Assembly: GCF_000420745.1 (NCBI RefSeq)
Contig: NZ_ATVN01000024.1
Location: 1-47,807, forward strand
From: Pseudorhodobacter ferrugineus DSM 5888
Lineage (GTDB): Bacteria > Pseudomonadota > Alphaproteobacteria > Rhodobacterales > Rhodobacteraceae
Direction of reading: 5' to 3'
DNA length: 47,807 bases
The translations under genes and the position numbers were made by a program. The notes beneath the pieces were generated by a model. That model was not told the origin of the DNA. It did no database searches and saw only the letters and a program-made list of their open reading frames with translations. Below are positions 30,124-38,193 of the stretch, piece after piece (position 1 is the stretch's first letter; each line of letters starts with the position of its first letter).

Positions 30124-30492
30124 ATGTCTGCGGAATGGCCTGATGACCCAGAATATGCGGCGTTTCGAAGCGGGGTGAAAACTGTAACCGCCACGGATGC
30201 GATGCGTTGGACACCGCAATGTCATGAGTATTTTTCAACCTTCTCAGAAGGTGTCTATTGTGAAGCCAGTTACATGCAGGTTATTTTGCCTCCTCAAGAT
30301 TTGTATATCAGTCCTGATGAACCAAATGATCTGGTGATCGGACATGCAGGCGCCGATGGGATTTACTTTTGCTTTCGGGCCGGGGTGGCAGGTGTTTGGG
30401 CCTATAATGGCATAGAGAAACGCCATACGCTGCTGGCCGAAACGCTGGCGGGGTTTGTGCCAGGTTGGTTGAACAGTACTATCCATGTCTAA
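30124..30492 (+). CDS. SUKH (SMI1/KNR4)-like hypothetical protein
   Basis: The 122-residue protein starts at ATG 30124 with GGAGGT 10 bp upstream; a TTG at 30106 would include the ribosome site itself and is rejected. The C-terminal half, LVIGHAGADGIYFCFRAGVAGVWAYNGIE followed by LLAETLAGFVPGWLNST, follows the SUKH pattern in which an acidic 'ADGI/GDGI' turn is followed by strands and a WL helix. SUKH proteins are mostly immunity proteins against contact-dependent or type VI toxins. The N-terminal strands are not clearly matched. It overlaps the next gene by 8 bp. Codon use is more AT-rich than its neighbours, suggesting transfer. Confidence 0.5.
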   Translation: MSAEWPDDPEYAAFRSGVKTVTATDAMRWTPQCHEYFSTFSEGVYCEASYMQVILPPQDLYISPDEPNDLVIGHAGADGIYFCFRAGVAGVWAYNGIEKRHTLLAETLAGFVPGWLNSTIHV

Positions 30493-31132
30493 CAAATTCT
30501 CTCTGCTATGGCCTTGGATGCGCAGACCCCACAAAACTGCCGAGGCAGGAAACCTATTCTCCAAAGCTGCAATAAACACTGTCTTGCGCTCTGTGCCGCC
30601 GGGAAAAGTTGAAACGTGGGAGGTGGTCAGGCGCGAGGGGCGTCGCGGCCATCTGTTCAAACATGATCTTGGCCACAGTTATTTAATTGCCGAATTCCAA
30701 GCGTATCCTCGAACAGAAACATTGTGGGATGTCACCACCTTCGTGCAATTAATTCACAAGGGACTTGAGGCTGTGTATAAACAGATTCTGGCGTCCGATG
30801 TTCCGATCGACGCGCCAATTGCCGTTAAATCCACGTCTAGAAAGTTCTTCACCAAAGATGAACTCGTTACGGCAATGGCATCATCCATGACAGAAATTGA
30901 AGAATGGGCGGCAACGGTGTCGCCAGACACATTCATTGACGCCGCGGCCAAGCGAGAGCCCGGCGAACAACCGCATCTTCAGATTTGGCATTTCATTGCG
31001 TTGGCCCAGACCGGAAATATCGAGCAGTTGCGCATTTATAAAGACCGGTTTGAACGTGGGGAGCGTGCTAAATTTCCGTCCTTTATCACGGCAGACACAG
31101 TCCAACGCGCGATTGACCTTGCACAGACTTAA
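30485..31132 (+). CDS. Hypothetical protein, partner of the SUKH-like gene
   Basis: A 215-residue soluble protein with no signal peptide or membrane helix. I do not recognise the family. The N-terminal part is basic and contains WPWMRRPHK; the middle has VETWEVVRREGRRGHLFKHD and GHSYLIAEFQAYP; the C-terminal half is helical and contains PHLQIWHFIALAQTGNIEQLRIYKDRF. The start overlaps the previous gene stop (translational coupling), so the two probably act together. It shares the AT-rich composition of that gene. An immunity or toxin-associated role is inference from the neighbour only. Confidence 0.65.
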   Translation: MSNKFSLLWPWMRRPHKTAEAGNLFSKAAINTVLRSVPPGKVETWEVVRREGRRGHLFKHDLGHSYLIAEFQAYPRTETLWDVTTFVQLIHKGLEAVYKQILASDVPIDAPIAVKSTSRKFFTKDELVTAMASSMTEIEEWAATVSPDTFIDAAAKREPGEQPHLQIWHFIALAQTGNIEQLRIYKDRFERGERAKFPSFITADTVQRAIDLAQT

Positions 31133-31353
31133 GGCAGGTTCAACCACCGCCGCAGCTCGGCAACGGCATCTTCCAAATGATCGAACCGAAATGAGACGGG
31201 CTGGCCGTCCGGTCCGATCACGGCGGTGAATTCCTGAAACCGAACCCTGCGCCATGGGACAACCCTGTAGACCAAAGCGATGTCTTCTTGGACAGGATGG
31301 CCACCGAGTGCAATTTGCATTGCCCAGAACGGTATGCGCCGTCTCCGCCCCAT
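31129..31353 (-). CDS. Short hypothetical reading frame, possibly a gene remnant
   Basis: A 74-residue frame, MGRRRRIPFWAMQIALGG then EFTAVIGPDGQPVSFRFDHLEDAVAELRRWLNLP. The frame stays open further upstream through a Pro/Ser-rich stretch, so it may be the C-terminal end of a broken gene rather than a complete one. The ending has the look of a small globular protein (strand-turn-strand-helix). It overlaps the stop of the previous gene on the other strand by 4 bp. No family is recognised. Confidence 0.35.
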   Translation of the reverse strand: MGRRRRIPFWAMQIALGGHPVQEDIALVYRVVPWRRVRFQEFTAVIGPDGQPVSFRFDHLEDAVAELRRWLNLP

Positions 31354-31919
31354 TGATTTCGCCGGTTCCCCAGCACTGACCGAGAGGCGAGTCTCGCTCT
31401 GAGCTTCAGAGGGAGACGGCGATGGCGGACGGTGGGGATGGGTTCGAGGGCCGCATTGCGGTGGTCCAGCGGACGCGGGGGTAGGCGCGGCGCATGCAGG
31501 CCAGTCGGGCGAATCCGCTCGGCAAAATACTGATCAATCATGGCCCGATGGTCGGCTAGACTATTTGACCAGGTCCAGCCTATCGCAGTCGCGGTGACCA
31601 ATGCCTCGATCGTTGGCTGCGAAAATTCCGGAAAATGTGCGTCGCGGAACGCAGCATAGCCGTCGCTGCGATAGCCATCGGGCACGCAAAAATTATAAAG
31701 GCAGTGAAGCGCGAGCAATGCCGGTCGATGAGTCTTGGATGCGAGCGGCAGCATTTTTTCGATCTCGACGAGAAGCGGTCGTAGATCGACCATACCAGCA
31801 CCATCCTCGCGTTTTTGTATACTTGCGATCAGACTTAAAATGCCTTCGACGCGATGACGCGCATATTTGGCGTGTTTGAGCGGTTGAAATATCCAATGTT
31901 GTGGCGCCATTGGCATCAT
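31218..31919 (-). CDS. Hypothetical protein with probable frameshifted tail
   Basis: A 233-residue frame. The first about 140 residues look like a normal helical protein (HRVEGILSLIASIQKRED, LLVEIEKMLPLASKTHRPAL, FPEFSQPTIEALVTATAIGW). From about residue 145 it turns into Arg/Pro/Leu-rich, low-complexity-looking text typical of a wrong frame, and in this part it overlaps the 31129-31353 frame by 136 bp. A frameshift joining the two is the simplest reading: one original gene of about 230 residues. No known domain is recognised. Confidence 0.4.
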   Translation of the reverse strand: MMPMAPQHWIFQPLKHAKYARHRVEGILSLIASIQKREDGAGMVDLRPLLVEIEKMLPLASKTHRPALLALHCLYNFCVPDGYRSDGYAAFRDAHFPEFSQPTIEALVTATAIGWTWSNSLADHRAMIDQYFAERIRPTGLHAPRLPPRPLDHRNAALEPIPTVRHRRLPLKLRARLASRSVLGNRRNQWGGDGAYRSGQCKLHSVAILSKKTSLWSTGLSHGAGFGFRNSPP

Positions 31920-32098
31920 GATGATACCCAGCGCGCAAAGTCCCGATGGTTACAACATGCAAGCACTACAAAAAGGTGCCAAACTCAGCATTCGTCAATT
32001 TGGGACATGAAACGAACAAATAACTCGCTGGGTCGTAGGACTTTGCATTGGCAGATATTGGGTCTGGCCAATCTGCAATCTCGTGCGCCCTCAAAGGT
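31920..32098. other. Short gap without a recognisable gene
   Basis: No coding frame with protein-like features. It is AT-richer than the flanks and contains no clear promoter or terminator that I can defend. It separates the unknown minus-strand frames from the truncated Na/Pi transporter. Confidence 0.4.
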
Positions 32099-33150
32099 TT
32101 AGGTGTTGGCCAACCTACTCTCTAAAAGATCCCCAGATTTCAAAAGAATCGGATATCCAACCATCGAAAACGCTGTATTGATCTGCTTGAGCGCCCGCAG
32201 GGTTTCTTGGTGGATATTGCTGGTATCAATGCTTTCGGACATGCCTTCGCGCAATCGGCCGATATGATTACGTTGCAACTTTTGTTCGACCTGCCGCACC
32301 GTTTCCTTTGCTGCGACCAGTTCACGAGCTTCAGCTGGATTTTGGTTCATCATCACATTTAGTGCCAACTGAACATTGCTTTGGACCCGATCTGTGAAAT
32401 CACGTATCTCTTCTCGTCCCTGCTCTGAAAACTTCAGCTTTTGGCTGTCGAGCCGCTGCGCGAGATCCAGCATGACCCGCGTGATTGCATCCGATGCAGA
32501 ATCAAGGCTGGACGAAATAGAGGCAAGTTCCATTGAGCGGCTGCTCAATGCTTCATCCAAACCAGCCTTACCCAGTTTTGCGAGGTACAGCTTCACATTT
32601 AAGTGCATCTTTTTGATGATCATATCCTGATCACGGATCAATTTTCCGCCAGCAACGTCCCAGTGATCATACAGGGGTTCAACTGTAATCAGCATTTGTT
32701 CTATTTTCTGGCCCATTCCCAGCAATTCGCGCGCCGCACAATCCAAGCCACGGTGTGGTCGGTCTAGAGCGGTCGGATCAAGGGCGCTGGCGGATTCCAT
32801 CGGGTTTTCTTCGACGGGTGTGTCTTTTATCAGGTGCTCCAGCCCGGCGATAATCGGCCCCACAAAGGGTAGAGCGGCGGTCGCCAAAACAAGATTAAAC
32901 ACAAGATGCAGATTGATCGCTTGACGCGCGGCGGTGTTCCCAAGGGTGTTCAAAAGATCGGGCATTAACGCGATAAGCAAGGTCGCCAAAATCGCACCAC
33001 TGCCGCGCAGGGCCAGATTGGCAACGACCATATGGCGCGACGCTACTGGCGCTGACAAGGTTAAAACATAGGCGATGAACGCGCCGCCCAGATTGGCTCC
33101 GAGGATCATCGCAACCGTTTGTGGGGCGCCTTGCGACATTGCCGTGTGTG
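32099..33150 (-). pseudogene. Na/Pi cotransporter family protein, 5'-truncated
   Basis: The frame gives the C-terminal two thirds of a NptA/YjbB-type Na+/phosphate symporter with a PhoU-like tail. The last membrane part (MILGANLGGAFIAYVLTLSA with the QTVAM block before it, then ANLALRGSGAILATLLIALM and INLHLVFNLVLATAALPFVGP) is followed by a long helical PhoU-like domain (ARELLGMGQKIEQMLITVEP through SSRSMELASISSSLDSASD). Normal members have about 550 residues; here roughly the first 190, with the first sodium/phosphate repeat, are missing. Homology ends at about 33140-33150, where an acyltransferase fragment on the other strand begins. It cannot be a working transporter unless rescued by a partner. 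Confidence 0.8.
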
Positions 33151-33153
33151 ACA

Positions 33154-33432
33154 AGCCTTCCCGTGCATTTCGCATGCCAGAATTCACGGATATTCCAGAT
33201 GGCCAGCCATATGTCTTATGCCCTGCGCCTCGCGATGATCTTCCATGAAACGCGGCGGCTGGAGGGTGGCACTTTGCCGATCAATATCGGCGCCCCCCTC
33301 AGCGCAGCCTCACTGCAAACGTTTCAGACAGACATTGCACAAGCCCTCCGTCGGATCACCATGGCGCTTGCAGCAGAAGCGAACCACACCCTCGACGAGG
33401 CGTTTGTCTGGCCGCGCCGCGTCCGGGTCTGA
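33154..33432 (+). pseudogene. PlsC-type acyltransferase, C-terminal fragment
   Basis: The reading frame SLPVHFACQNSRIFQMASHM and LRLAMIFHETRRLEGGTLPI is the C-terminal part of a hemolysin/OlsA-like lysophospholipid acyltransferase (family pattern 'PV.F.GQNSR.FQ.ASH.S..LRL...F.E..R..G..L.V.IG..I'). The catalytic HX4D box, which lies 130-150 residues earlier, is missing because the sequence joins the truncated Na/Pi transporter at about 33140-33150. The frame reads through to a stop at 33430-33432. It ends 91 bp before phnC and has no start of its own. Confidence 0.7.
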
Positions 33433-33440
33433 CCCGGAAA

Positions 33441-33458
33441 CCGTCACGTAAGTTTTAT
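33441..33458 (+). promoter_or_regulatory. Weak candidate Pho box upstream of phnC
   Basis: CCGTCAC-GTAA-GTTTTAT has the 7+4+7 spacing of a Pho box (consensus CTGTCAT-N4-CTGTCAT); the first half matches 5 of 7 and the second 4 of 7. It lies 66 bp before the phnC start. Weak alone, but PhoB control of phn genes is established in the group. Confidence 0.3.
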
Positions 33459-33523
33459 CTGAACAACGTAAGGCCGTTACACAGGGTCCTTATCAACCAC
33501 CCCAAGCCAAGGGGAGATCGCAC

Positions 33524-34342
33524 ATGCTGCAAGTAAAGTCGGTAAGCCGTTTGTTCGGCCAAAAGGCCGCCGTGGACAATGCCAGCTTCACCATCAACGG
33601 GCCAAGTTTTGTGGGCATCATCGGCCGTTCGGGTGCCGGAAAATCAACCCTGTTGCGGATGATGAACCGATTGTCTGATGTCAGTTCCGGCCAGATCCTG
33701 TTTGAGGGGCGCGACATTGCGGCCCTGCGCGGTGCCGAGACACGGACATGGCAAAGCCAATGTGCGATGATCTTTCAGCAGTTCAACCTGGTGCCGCGGA
33801 TGGATGTGGTCTCGAACGTGCTGTATGGCATCTTGAACCGCCGCTCCACCCTGCAGACCATGTTCAACCTGTGGCCCCGCGCCGACATTTTGCGCGCCAT
33901 CGCCATCTTGGACCGGCTTGGCATTGCCGAACAGGCCCCAAAACGGGCAGAGGCACTGTCGGGCGGCCAACAACAACGGGTCGCCATTGCGCGCGCCTTG
34001 ATGCAAGACCCGAAAATCATTCTGGCCGATGAACCCATTGCCAGCCTTGATCCGATGAATGCGCAGGTGGTGATGGACACGCTCAAGCGCATCAATGTCG
34101 AAGACGGGCGCATGGTGGTGGCCAACCTGCACACGCTTGATACTGCGCGTCGCTACTGTGACAGGGTGATCGGCATGCGCGACGGGCGCATTGTCTTTGA
34201 TGGCACCCCTGACCAGCTTTCGACCGGCGTGGCCCGCGACATCTACGGCGCGGACGCCAGTTTCAACGAGGACGCGACCTCGACCGCGATCCCCAAGGAC
34301 ACCTCGGCAGACCGCACCTATGCCGATCTGATGATGTCCTGA
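33524..34342 (+). CDS. phnC: Phosphonate ABC transporter ATP-binding protein
   Basis: PhnC energises uptake of phosphonates by the PhnCDE importer. Walker A is GRSGAGKST (near residue 36), Q-loop [14 protein letters not shown], the ABC signature [15 protein letters not shown], and Walker [14 protein letters not shown]. The 272-residue length is normal. The start follows AAGGGGAG at good spacing. First gene of the phn transport operon. The C-terminal 25 residues ([20 protein letters not shown]) are a family-variable tail. Confidence 0.95.
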   Translation: MLQVKSVSRLFGQKAAVDNASFTINGPSFVGIIGRSGAGKSTLLRMMNRLSDVSSGQILFEGRDIAALRGAETRTWQSQCAMIFQQFNLVPRMDVVSNVLYGILNRRSTLQTMFNLWPRADILRAIAILDRLGIAEQAPKRAEALSGGQQQRVAIARALMQDPKIILADEPIASLDPMNAQVVMDTLKRINVEDGRMVVANLHTLDTARRYCDRVIGMRDGRIVFDGTPDQLSTGVARDIYGADASFNEDATSTAIPKDTSADRTYADLMMS

Positions 34343-34390
34343 CCCCTTTACCCAAGTGCCCCACCCCGGGGCTCAACCCATGGAGAGACC

Positions 34391-35284
34391 ATGAATAAGC
34401 TGCTGACGGCCACCGCACTTGTCGCCCTTCTTGCCCCCGCTGCGATGGCGCAAGAGATCACCGAATTCAACATTGGCATCCTTGGCGGCGAGAACGCCCA
34501 AGACCGCCTGACCTCGCAGGAATGCTACCGCGCGGCCATTGAGGCCGAACTGGGCGTGCCGGTCAAACTGTTCACCCCGGCTGATTATGACGGCGTGATC
34601 CAAGGGCTGCTGGGCGGCTCTCTGGACATGGCCTGGCTGGGCGCCTCTGCCTTTGCCAAGATCTATTTGACCGACCCGAACGCGGTTGATCTGGCCCTGA
34701 CCAAGCAGAACGTCGATGGCTCGACCGGCTATTATTCCATCGGCTTTGCCCGCAAGGATGCCGGGATTGCGTCGATGGATGATGCCAAGGGCAAAAGCTT
34801 TGCCTTTGCGGACCCGAACTCGACCTCGGGCTATCTGGTCCCGGGCGCGGAACTGGCCGTGAAATACGGCGATCTGGAGCAGTATTTCTCTGAGGTGAAA
34901 TTCTCGGGCGGGCATGAGCAGACCATCGTCGGCGTGGCCAACGGTGATTTTGCGGCGGGCGTGTCCTGGGCTGATGGTCTGGGCAACTGGGAAGACGGCT
35001 ACAATTCGGGCGCGTTGCGCCGTGCCGCTGATGCGGGCTTGGTGGATATGAATGATCTGGTGCAGATCTGGCAGTCCAAGCTGATCCCCGAGGGCCCGAT
35101 GGTCGTCCGCTCGGCCCTGCCGCAGGACGTGAAGGACCGCGTCATCAAGTTGACCGCCGACCTGCATGAGACGGACAAAGCCTGCGCATATGGTGTGGCG
35201 GCGGGCGATGCGATGGACTTCGTGCCGGTCACGCTGCCCGAATATGACGGCATCCTTGCCGCGCGCAAGTTGCAGTCGAACTGA
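34391..35284 (+). CDS. phnD: Phosphonate ABC transporter substrate-binding protein
   Basis: A periplasmic binding protein with a signal peptide (MNKLLTATALVALLAPAAMA, cleavage after residue 20). It belongs to the PhnD family: FNIGILGGENAQDRL, FTPADYDGVIQGLLGGSLDM, and the phosphonate-site motif DPNSTSGYLVPGAEL (near 139), in which Ser and Thr bind the phosphonate oxygens. The 297-residue length is normal. 48 bp after phnC and 68 bp before the first phnE. Binding range cannot be read from the sequence. Confidence 0.96.
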   Translation: MNKLLTATALVALLAPAAMAQEITEFNIGILGGENAQDRLTSQECYRAAIEAELGVPVKLFTPADYDGVIQGLLGGSLDMAWLGASAFAKIYLTDPNAVDLALTKQNVDGSTGYYSIGFARKDAGIASMDDAKGKSFAFADPNSTSGYLVPGAELAVKYGDLEQYFSEVKFSGGHEQTIVGVANGDFAAGVSWADGLGNWEDGYNSGALRRAADAGLVDMNDLVQIWQSKLIPEGPMVVRSALPQDVKDRVIKLTADLHETDKACAYGVAAGDAMDFVPVTLPEYDGILAARKLQSN

Positions 35285-35352
35285 CATTTTCATGACGCAC
35301 TGCCAGGGCCACCGATCCGTGGCCCCGGCAATTTCTTATTGGGGGAGCCGAC

Positions 35353-36228
35353 ATGACTGACGCAGCATTGCGCAACGGGGTTCCCCGACTGACCGACACG
35401 GGCACCGTCTATCTGGAAATGGTGCGCCGCAAGCGGATGTATGGCGGCATCTTGCTGGTGATCTTTGTGGCGATGATGGCCTCGGGCTTCATGCTGGCCG
35501 ACGAGCGCAACGCAGGCGGTTTTTGGGAGGGGTTGCACATGCTGGGTGCCTTTCCATCCGAAGTGGTGTCCGAGGCATGGCGCAACCGCGCCAACCTGCC
35601 CGGATATGCGTGGCAATTCCTGCCCTCGTTGCTTGAGACGGTGAACATCGCCGCCGTATCCACCTTGATCGGGGCGCTGGTGGCCATGGTGCTGGCGCTG
35701 CTGGCAACACGCGGCCTTGCCCGCTGGCCCCGTGCCGTGGGCCTGTTTCGCCGCCTGATGGATAGCTTTCGCGCGATACCCGAGATCGTGGTCGCGCTGG
35801 TGTTGATCTACATTCTTGGGCCCGGCCCTATCCCCGCGATGATCGCCATCGCCATCCATACCGCAGGCGCGCTTGGCAAATTGTTTTCCGAAGTCGCCGA
35901 AAACGCTGATCTGAAACCGGTCGAGGGGTTGGCCTCGGTGGGGGCCACTTGGGGCCAGCGCATGTGGCTGGGCGTGGTCCCGCAGGTTGCGCCGAACTGG
36001 CTGTCCTATGCGCTGCTGCGGTTCGAGATCAACGTGCGCGCCTCGGCCATCCTTGGCTTCGTAGGCTCAGGCGGGATCGGGTATGACCTGAAGATCGCGA
36101 TGCAATGGGGGCAAGGAAAATACGATCAGGTGGTGGCGATCTTTCTTCTGCTGTTTGCGACCATCGTGATCATCGACCGCATTTCAGACCATTTCCGCAC
36201 CCGTCTGACCAAAGGGGCCAGCGCATGA
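35353..36228 (+). CDS. phnE: Phosphonate ABC transporter permease 1
   Basis: One of two inner-membrane permeases of the PhnCDE importer. The 291-residue protein has about six membrane helices, an N-terminal cytoplasmic stretch (MTDAALRNGVPRL), and the EAA loop GLASVGATWGQRMWLGVVPQ (near 196-215), which docks to PhnC. The C-terminal part, NVRASAILGFVGSGGIGYDL, is typical of PhnE. Its stop overlaps the second permease start (ATGA), so the two are made together and form a heterodimer. Confidence 0.95.
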   Translation: MTDAALRNGVPRLTDTGTVYLEMVRRKRMYGGILLVIFVAMMASGFMLADERNAGGFWEGLHMLGAFPSEVVSEAWRNRANLPGYAWQFLPSLLETVNIAAVSTLIGALVAMVLALLATRGLARWPRAVGLFRRLMDSFRAIPEIVVALVLIYILGPGPIPAMIAIAIHTAGALGKLFSEVAENADLKPVEGLASVGATWGQRMWLGVVPQVAPNWLSYALLRFEINVRASAILGFVGSGGIGYDLKIAMQWGQGKYDQVVAIFLLLFATIVIIDRISDHFRTRLTKGASA

Positions 36229-37550
36229 CCATCTCTGTGAACCCCGATATCGCAACCACGATCACCGCCAATTTCACGCGCCGCAAATGGGTGTCCTTTG
36301 CCGTTCCCGCTGTCATTCTGGCCTATCTTGCCTATATCTTCTTTGCCTTTGACATTCCCGGTCTGGCCGACCGCGCACGCATGGACAATGCCCGCATTCT
36401 GATGTCGGATTTCGTCAGCCATAAAACCCATGTAGAGCGCGACAACCGCAGCGGCGACATCACCGTTGCAATTGAAGGCGAGCGCAAGGGCACCTATCCG
36501 CCCGGCATGTCGCCCGATTGGGTGCGCCAAACGGACGGGCAGACGATCATCGACCTTGGGTCGGGCAACATCGTGACATATGCGGGCGACGCGATGACAT
36601 ATGCGCTGCCCGGCTATGGCACCATTCGCGTGCAGCCGGGGCCAGATGGCCTGATGCTGACCAAGCCCGATGGCATCCCCCCCGATTTCATCAACGCATC
36701 TAATACACGCGTGACTATCACCACCCCTGCGGGCCGCGTCACCTACACCCGCTCAAGAATTGAGACATTCAAATATTCGGGCGGGTGGGAGTTGTTCTTT
36801 TTCACGCTCGACAGCCCGTTTTACGGCAAATCCCCGCTGGAACTGGCCGGAATGGCGCTGACTGGCGACCGTGTGGACCCGGCACGCGCCAATATCACAA
36901 GCATGGCACGGGATTTCTGGACCAATGCCATGTGGCGCCACGGGGATGTGGCCTGGGCCATTTTCGAGACGATGCTGATGGCCTTCCTTGGCACTTTTGG
37001 TGCGGCGATCATCGCCCTGCCCCTGGGCTTTGTGGCGGCGTCAAACTTCATGCCCGTGCGGCTGGTTCGTGGCAGCATGCGCCGGGTGTTCGATTTCGTG
37101 CGCGGTGTGGATGGGCTGATCTGGACCATCATCCTGTCGCGCGCCTTCGGTCCCGGCCCGATGACCGGGGCGCTGGCCATTTTGCTGACCGACACAGGGT
37201 CTTTCGGCAAACTCTTCTCCGAAGCCTTGGAAAACATCGACGAGAAACAGGTAGAGGGCGTCCGCTCTACCGGGGCCAATGCGGCCTTGCGCGCAAGGTT
37301 CGGGGTGATCCCGCAGATCACACCCGTCTTGCTTAGCCAGATCCTGTATCATCTGGAATCCAACACGCGCAGCGCGACGGTGATCGGTGCCATCGTGGGC
37401 GGCGGTGTGGGGCTGCTTTTGACCCAAGCCATCCAGACCCAGAAGGATTGGGAGGAAGTGGCCTATTATATGACCCTTATCATTCTGATGGTCATGCTGA
37501 TGGACACGTTCTCGGGTTGGCTGCGGCGCAAGCTGATCAAGGGGTCCTAG
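36225..37550 (+). CDS. phnE: Phosphonate ABC transporter permease 2 (long N-terminal extension)
   Basis: The second PhnE, 441 residues, about 150 longer than the first. The N-terminal membrane helix (VSFAVPAVILAYLAYIFFAF) is followed by an extra soluble domain (about residues 50-220) with repeated strands that contains GMSPDWVRQTDGQTIIDLGSG and YALPGYGTIRVQ, predicted to be on the periplasmic side; then the permease domain with EAA motif GVRSTGANAALRARFGVIPQ and THE C-terminal EVAYYMTLIILMVMLMDTF. The two-permease arrangement is common in alphaproteobacteria. The start overlaps the phnE1 stop (ATGA). Confidence 0.94.
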   Translation: MTISVNPDIATTITANFTRRKWVSFAVPAVILAYLAYIFFAFDIPGLADRARMDNARILMSDFVSHKTHVERDNRSGDITVAIEGERKGTYPPGMSPDWVRQTDGQTIIDLGSGNIVTYAGDAMTYALPGYGTIRVQPGPDGLMLTKPDGIPPDFINASNTRVTITTPAGRVTYTRSRIETFKYSGGWELFFFTLDSPFYGKSPLELAGMALTGDRVDPARANITSMARDFWTNAMWRHGDVAWAIFETMLMAFLGTFGAAIIALPLGFVAASNFMPVRLVRGSMRRVFDFVRGVDGLIWTIILSRAFGPGPMTGALAILLTDTGSFGKLFSEALENIDEKQVEGVRSTGANAALRARFGVIPQITPVLLSQILYHLESNTRSATVIGAIVGGGVGLLLTQAIQTQKDWEEVAYYMTLIILMVMLMDTFSGWLRRKLIKGS

Positions 37551-37551
37551 C

Positions 37552-38193
37552 ATGACGGATGCCGAAGCGCAGCCCAAGACGCGGCTCTCGGCTGAGGGTC
37601 CGCTGATCCACCCCGGCTGCATGCTGCATGCGTCGATCTTCGAGGGCTGGACCGAGGTGGGCGAAGGCGCGCGCGTGGTCAATTTCACCTTTCACGCCTA
37701 TGCCTATTGCGACCGGATGGCCGATATTGCCAACACCACGGTGGGGCGCTTTGCCAATATCGCCGCGATGACACGGATCGGCCCGACCGACCACCCGTTC
37801 ACCCATGCGGCACAGCATCATTTTCTGTATCGGTCATCCTATTACTGGGAAGATGCGGCGGATGACCCCGTATTTTTCGCCGCCCGCGCCGCGCGCCGCA
37901 CAGTGCTTGGCCCCGATTGCTGGATTGGGCACGGGGCGGTCATCAAGCCCGAGGTGACGCTTGGCGCAGGTGCCATCGTGGCATCAGGCGCGGTTGTCAC
38001 CCGCGATGTAGCGCCCTTCATGATCGTGGCCGGATGCCCCGCCACCCCCCTGCGCGCCCGCTTTGCGCCGGGCGTGATTGACCGGCTGCTGGCGCTTGGC
38101 TGGTGGGATTGGGACCATGCCCGCCTGCGCGCGGCCCTGACCGATTTTCGCACTTTGCCGGCCGAGGCATTTCTGGAAAAGCATCACGGCTGA
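37552..38193 (+). CDS. Phosphonate-locus hexapeptide-repeat acyltransferase
   Basis: A 213-residue left-handed beta-helix protein of the DapH/CatB-like acetyltransferase class. Hexapeptide pattern is visible in GEGARVVNFTFHAYAYCDR, ANTTVGRFANIAAMTRIGP and CWIGHGAVIKPEVTLGAGAIVASGAVVTRDVAPF, and the C-terminal block FMIVAGCPATPLRARF is typical. The same protein type recurs in phn loci (a phosphonate-metabolism hexapeptide transferase family). It may acetylate aminoalkylphosphonates, as PhnO does in E. coli; that is inference. It begins 1 bp after phnE2 and its end overlaps convergent phnF by 10 bp. Confidence 0.88.
   Translation: MTDAEAQPKTRLSAEGPLIHPGCMLHASIFEGWTEVGEGARVVNFTFHAYAYCDRMADIANTTVGRFANIAAMTRIGPTDHPFTHAAQHHFLYRSSYYWEDAADDPVFFAARAARRTVLGPDCWIGHGAVIKPEVTLGAGAIVASGAVVTRDVAPFMIVAGCPATPLRARFAPGVIDRLLALGWWDWDHARLRAALTDFRTLPAEAFLEKHHG

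Noticed and set aside
29771-30178. 135-codon frame across the gap before the SUKH-like gene
   Set aside because: No recognisable domain, no ribosome site, runs over the ribosome site and start of the next gene in another frame.
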